Source: Glycine soja (taxonomy: Eukaryota > Streptophyta > Magnoliopsida > Fabales > Fabaceae). Taken from it: a stretch of 64,000 nt of DNA. The DNA lies in NCBI RefSeq assembly GCF_004193775.1, contig NC_041011.1, positions 45,887,167 to 45,951,166 on the forward strand. Reading direction: 5' to 3'. The notes under the pieces were generated by a model. It did no database searches. It was not told the origin of the DNA and worked only from the letters and a program-made list of their open reading frames with translations. The position numbers and the translations under genes were made by a program. Below are positions 62,028 through 64,000 of the stretch, one piece after another; within the stretch, counting starts at the first letter, position 1, and every line of letters begins with the position of its first letter.

Positions 62028-62779
62028 ATGAATTCGTCTCTGCGTTTGTTTTCTTCCGAGCTCACCTGTCCTGCGAGTGAATCCACGCAAAACGCGAATG
62101 TGAACTTCCTTCTGTCAAGACCATCATTAAGGGTTTCTTGTTTCGTTAAGAAAGGTGGTGATGCTCGAGTAAGAGTAAGTAATCGCGATGGAAGGAAAAC
62201 GAAGGCGGTGGTTTGTTGCCAATTGATGCATAGCCACAAGGAGGAGTCGGATGAGAGAAAGAGAAGGCTACAGGTGGTGCCTGTGCCTGTGCAGAAGGCA
62301 GATTTTGTGAGGACATTGTTGATTGACAACTATGACAGTTACACTTATAATATATTCCAGGAACTATCTATTATTAATGGCGGTAAGTTCTCTCTCCCTT
62401 GAATGTGGTCCAGGATGTGTGTACAATTGGAAAATGTTTAGCTATAAGTTTTTTTTTTTTCTTAAAAAACCTAAACATCCTAAAAATGAACTTTAGTGAT
62501 TCATTACAGATATACAATTCAATTTGTCCTGCATAAAATCATTTCTAAAATCTTGTACAGAATGCTTTATGCTTGGAAGGTTTAAGAAGTTTTTGTAAGG
62601 AGTTTGAGTCCATTTTTAACAGCTGGTTTGGTTTATCATTTTGCCAGTGCCTCCTGTGGTGATCCAAAATGATGATTGGACATGGGAAGAACTTTGCCAT
62701 TACTTATACAAAGAAAATGCTTTTGATAATATTGTAATATCACCTGGACCCGGTTCTCCAGCATGCCCGGAAGATATAG
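62028..62779 (+). CDS. ADCS: aminodeoxychorismate synthase, chloroplastic (N-terminal part)
   Basis: ADCS converts chorismate plus glutamine to 4-amino-4-deoxychorismate, the first step to p-aminobenzoate and folate, in plastids. Plant ADCS fuses a PabA-type glutaminase to a PabB-type synthase. Two exons are in the window, 62,028-62,382 and 62,648-62,779 (GT-AG; the junction codon makes V119), giving 162 codons. Residues 1 to about 90 are a Ser-, Arg- and Lys-rich transit peptide. The glutaminase start reads [15 protein letters not shown] (97-110), then N-D-D-W-T-W-E-E and I-S-P-G-P-G-S-P (149-156). The catalytic Cys and the whole PabB half lie beyond 64,000. The ATG at 62,028 is chosen because [12 protein letters not shown] fits plant ADCS starts; an in-frame ATG at 61,947 is possible. 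A TRIM-like element sits in intron 2. Confidence 0.93.
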
Positions 62780-62889
62780 GTAAGGATCGCAGAATGCCCT
62801 TGTGGATTGATAGTTTCATTGCATTTACTTAATGCTCCAAAAGATGCAACAGAAAAATAAGTTGCTGCTATTATAGATTTAAATATTTG

Positions 62890-63225
62890 TGTTAAAATGT
62901 CCCATGTTAGTTAGGAATCTGGCTAAAATACTCCTATTAAGGACTGGACAATCCTTCTCCCATGAGCTGGTTTTTGGGATTGAGTTAAGCTTACTCCATT
63001 CTAACATGATATCATAACCTATCCAATCTTGATGTGGGGATACCCATAGATGTCCAATCATGCAGATTTTGTGCTCCAAATGTCCATTCTTGGGCGTGAG
63101 GTGAGTGTGTTAAGATGTCCTATGTCAGCTAGGAATATAATTAAAATACTAAGGTTTGGACAATCCTCCTTCCTTGAGTTAGCTTTTGTGGTTGAGTTTG
63201 ATGTGAGTGGATATATAGTCCTTGT
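62890..63225 (+). mobile_element. TRIM-like LTR element in ADCS intron 2
   Basis: The first LTR, 62,890-63,006, starts TGTTAAAATGTCCCATG and ends CTAACA. It is followed at once by TGATATCATAACCTATCC, close to the plant primer-binding site TGGTATCAGAGCC of initiator-Met tRNA. After ~100 bases a purine-rich GGGCGTGAGGTGAG (a polypurine tract) precedes a second, diverged LTR starting TGTTAAGATGTCC at 63,108. The right end is blurred. With no coding space it fits a terminal-repeat retrotransposon in miniature. Confidence 0.7.
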
Positions 63226-64000
63226 TTTTGTTACATTCAAAGTCCTCTTTCATTGTATGATATATTCATGGTAAAACTACACTTGCAGCCGTTGTGGGTT
63301 ATGTGGCCCTATGGATGTTTCAATTACAATTGTAAAATATTTTGGAACGCTGATATCCCTGGTGGCAACGTGGCTCGAGAAGTTGGTTAAAGAGTAACTC
63401 TGCTAACAGAGCATTCATGTAAGAGTCACATGACAACCTCTGTTATTTCTTACGATCAAATTGACCCTTCAACACCATTCATAGTTACCCAGATGCAAAA
63501 TATAAGAGATTTTAAGGGAAGATATTTGGATTTGAAAAAGTTAAAATATTGAAATGTGGGATTGGGTGAATGATCAATCAACATCATTAGGTGCTATCTA
63601 AACCAAAATTTTCATTAGATCAAACTAGAGAGAGTAAGGTCGTTTTTAATTGTTTCTCCCAAATTCTTGTTTGTTTAATCTTCCTCCTTTTAATTGCATC
63701 ATCTACCATTTGATTCCATTTTCTCACCAGCACCTTGATTGGTCTTCTCTGCTTGACCAAACCATCTTATGCTAGTTTTTGTCATCTCTTCAAAAGGTGC
63801 TACTCCAACTATACACCTACATTTGTTCTAAATTTTGTATTTCCTCATATGTCTACACATACTCCTTAACATTCTCATCCCTATCACAATTGAAGGGGGT
63901 ATGACTGTATTAGTTTGTAAGTCTACCTATGCCTGTATTTGTTTTAAAAGGACACCTAATTTAGTTTGCAGAATTTAATATTATTTTTTAATTTGATATG
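63226..64000 (+). other. continuing intron 2 of aminodeoxychorismate synthase
   Basis: The third ADCS exon, which should encode the G-V-C-L-G-H catalytic segment, was not found. A stretch at 63,282-63,530 has a partly open reading but no known motif. Confidence 0.5.

Noticed and set aside
61961..62329. 122-aa minus-strand ORF
   Set aside because: Antisense shadow of ADCS exon 1.
62890..62910. GTCCCATG as another snRNA-type USE
   Set aside because: It is part of a TRIM LTR start, differs from the USE consensus and has no TATA box at 24 or 34 bases.
63282..63530. Third exon of ADCS
   Set aside because: The partly open reading lacks the expected G-V-C-L-G-H glutaminase motif and contains stops, so it is intronic.
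1..64000. CRISPR arrays, operons, tRNA or rRNA genes
   Set aside because: None seen; the window is plant nuclear DNA, and no complete tRNA cloverleaf or rRNA stretch was recognised by eye.

Overview
The window is nuclear DNA from a flowering plant, most likely a legume of the Glycine (soybean) type. The evidence is very AT-rich intergenic DNA, GT-AG introns, chloroplast transit peptides, and a plant-type mix of transposons: CACTA, MULE, hAT and PIF/Harbinger-like elements, RTE and L1 retroposons, a solo LTR and a TRIM-like element. The CACTA termini look like the soybean Tgm group as I remember it. No prokaryotic or organellar genes were seen.

Layout. 1-8.7 kb is mostly AT-rich. It holds a possible small secreted-peptide ORF (2406-2573), a decayed RNase H-like fragment, a Pol III snRNA-type promoter followed by a short hairpin and a T-run (6627-6744), and a MITE (6825-7168). 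8.85-9.83 kb is an intronless monoacylglycerol lipase/caffeoylshikimate esterase-like alpha/beta hydrolase (325 aa). 12.5-13.0 kb is a 5'-truncated RTE retrotransposon with its target-site duplication (TSD). 19.7 kb is an L1 3' end. 22.75-25.15 kb is a two-exon patatin-related phospholipase of the pPLAIII type (463 aa) with the non-canonical G-x-G-x-G motif. 25-33.7 kb is gene-free. 33,758-36,657 is a complete but non-autonomous CACTA element with a broken TNP2-type transposase. 39.4-39.7 kb is a small retroposed insert.

40,550-49,345 (minus strand) is a complete 13-exon plastid chorismate synthase (436 aa). Every splice junction was read and the frame is open throughout; its introns carry several transposon pieces. 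Immediately upstream, 49.67-50.49 kb, is a Pack-MULE-like element whose long inverted repeats enclose a broken ABCG transporter fragment and a second GC-rich fragment. 51,752-53,120 is a solo LTR with a 5-bp TSD. 58,341-61,498 is a PIF/Harbinger-like element holding a Myb/SANT-like gene with a damaged splice donor and a three-copy 207-bp tandem repeat. From 62,028 the window ends in the first two exons of aminodeoxychorismate synthase (plus strand), with a TRIM-like element in intron 2.

How the genes relate. Chorismate synthase makes chorismate in the plastid. Aminodeoxychorismate synthase uses chorismate for p-aminobenzoate and folate. The two lie head-to-head about 12.7 kb apart, with at least three transposon insertions between them. 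The two lipid-type hydrolases (at 9 kb and 23 kb) have no evident link to that pair.
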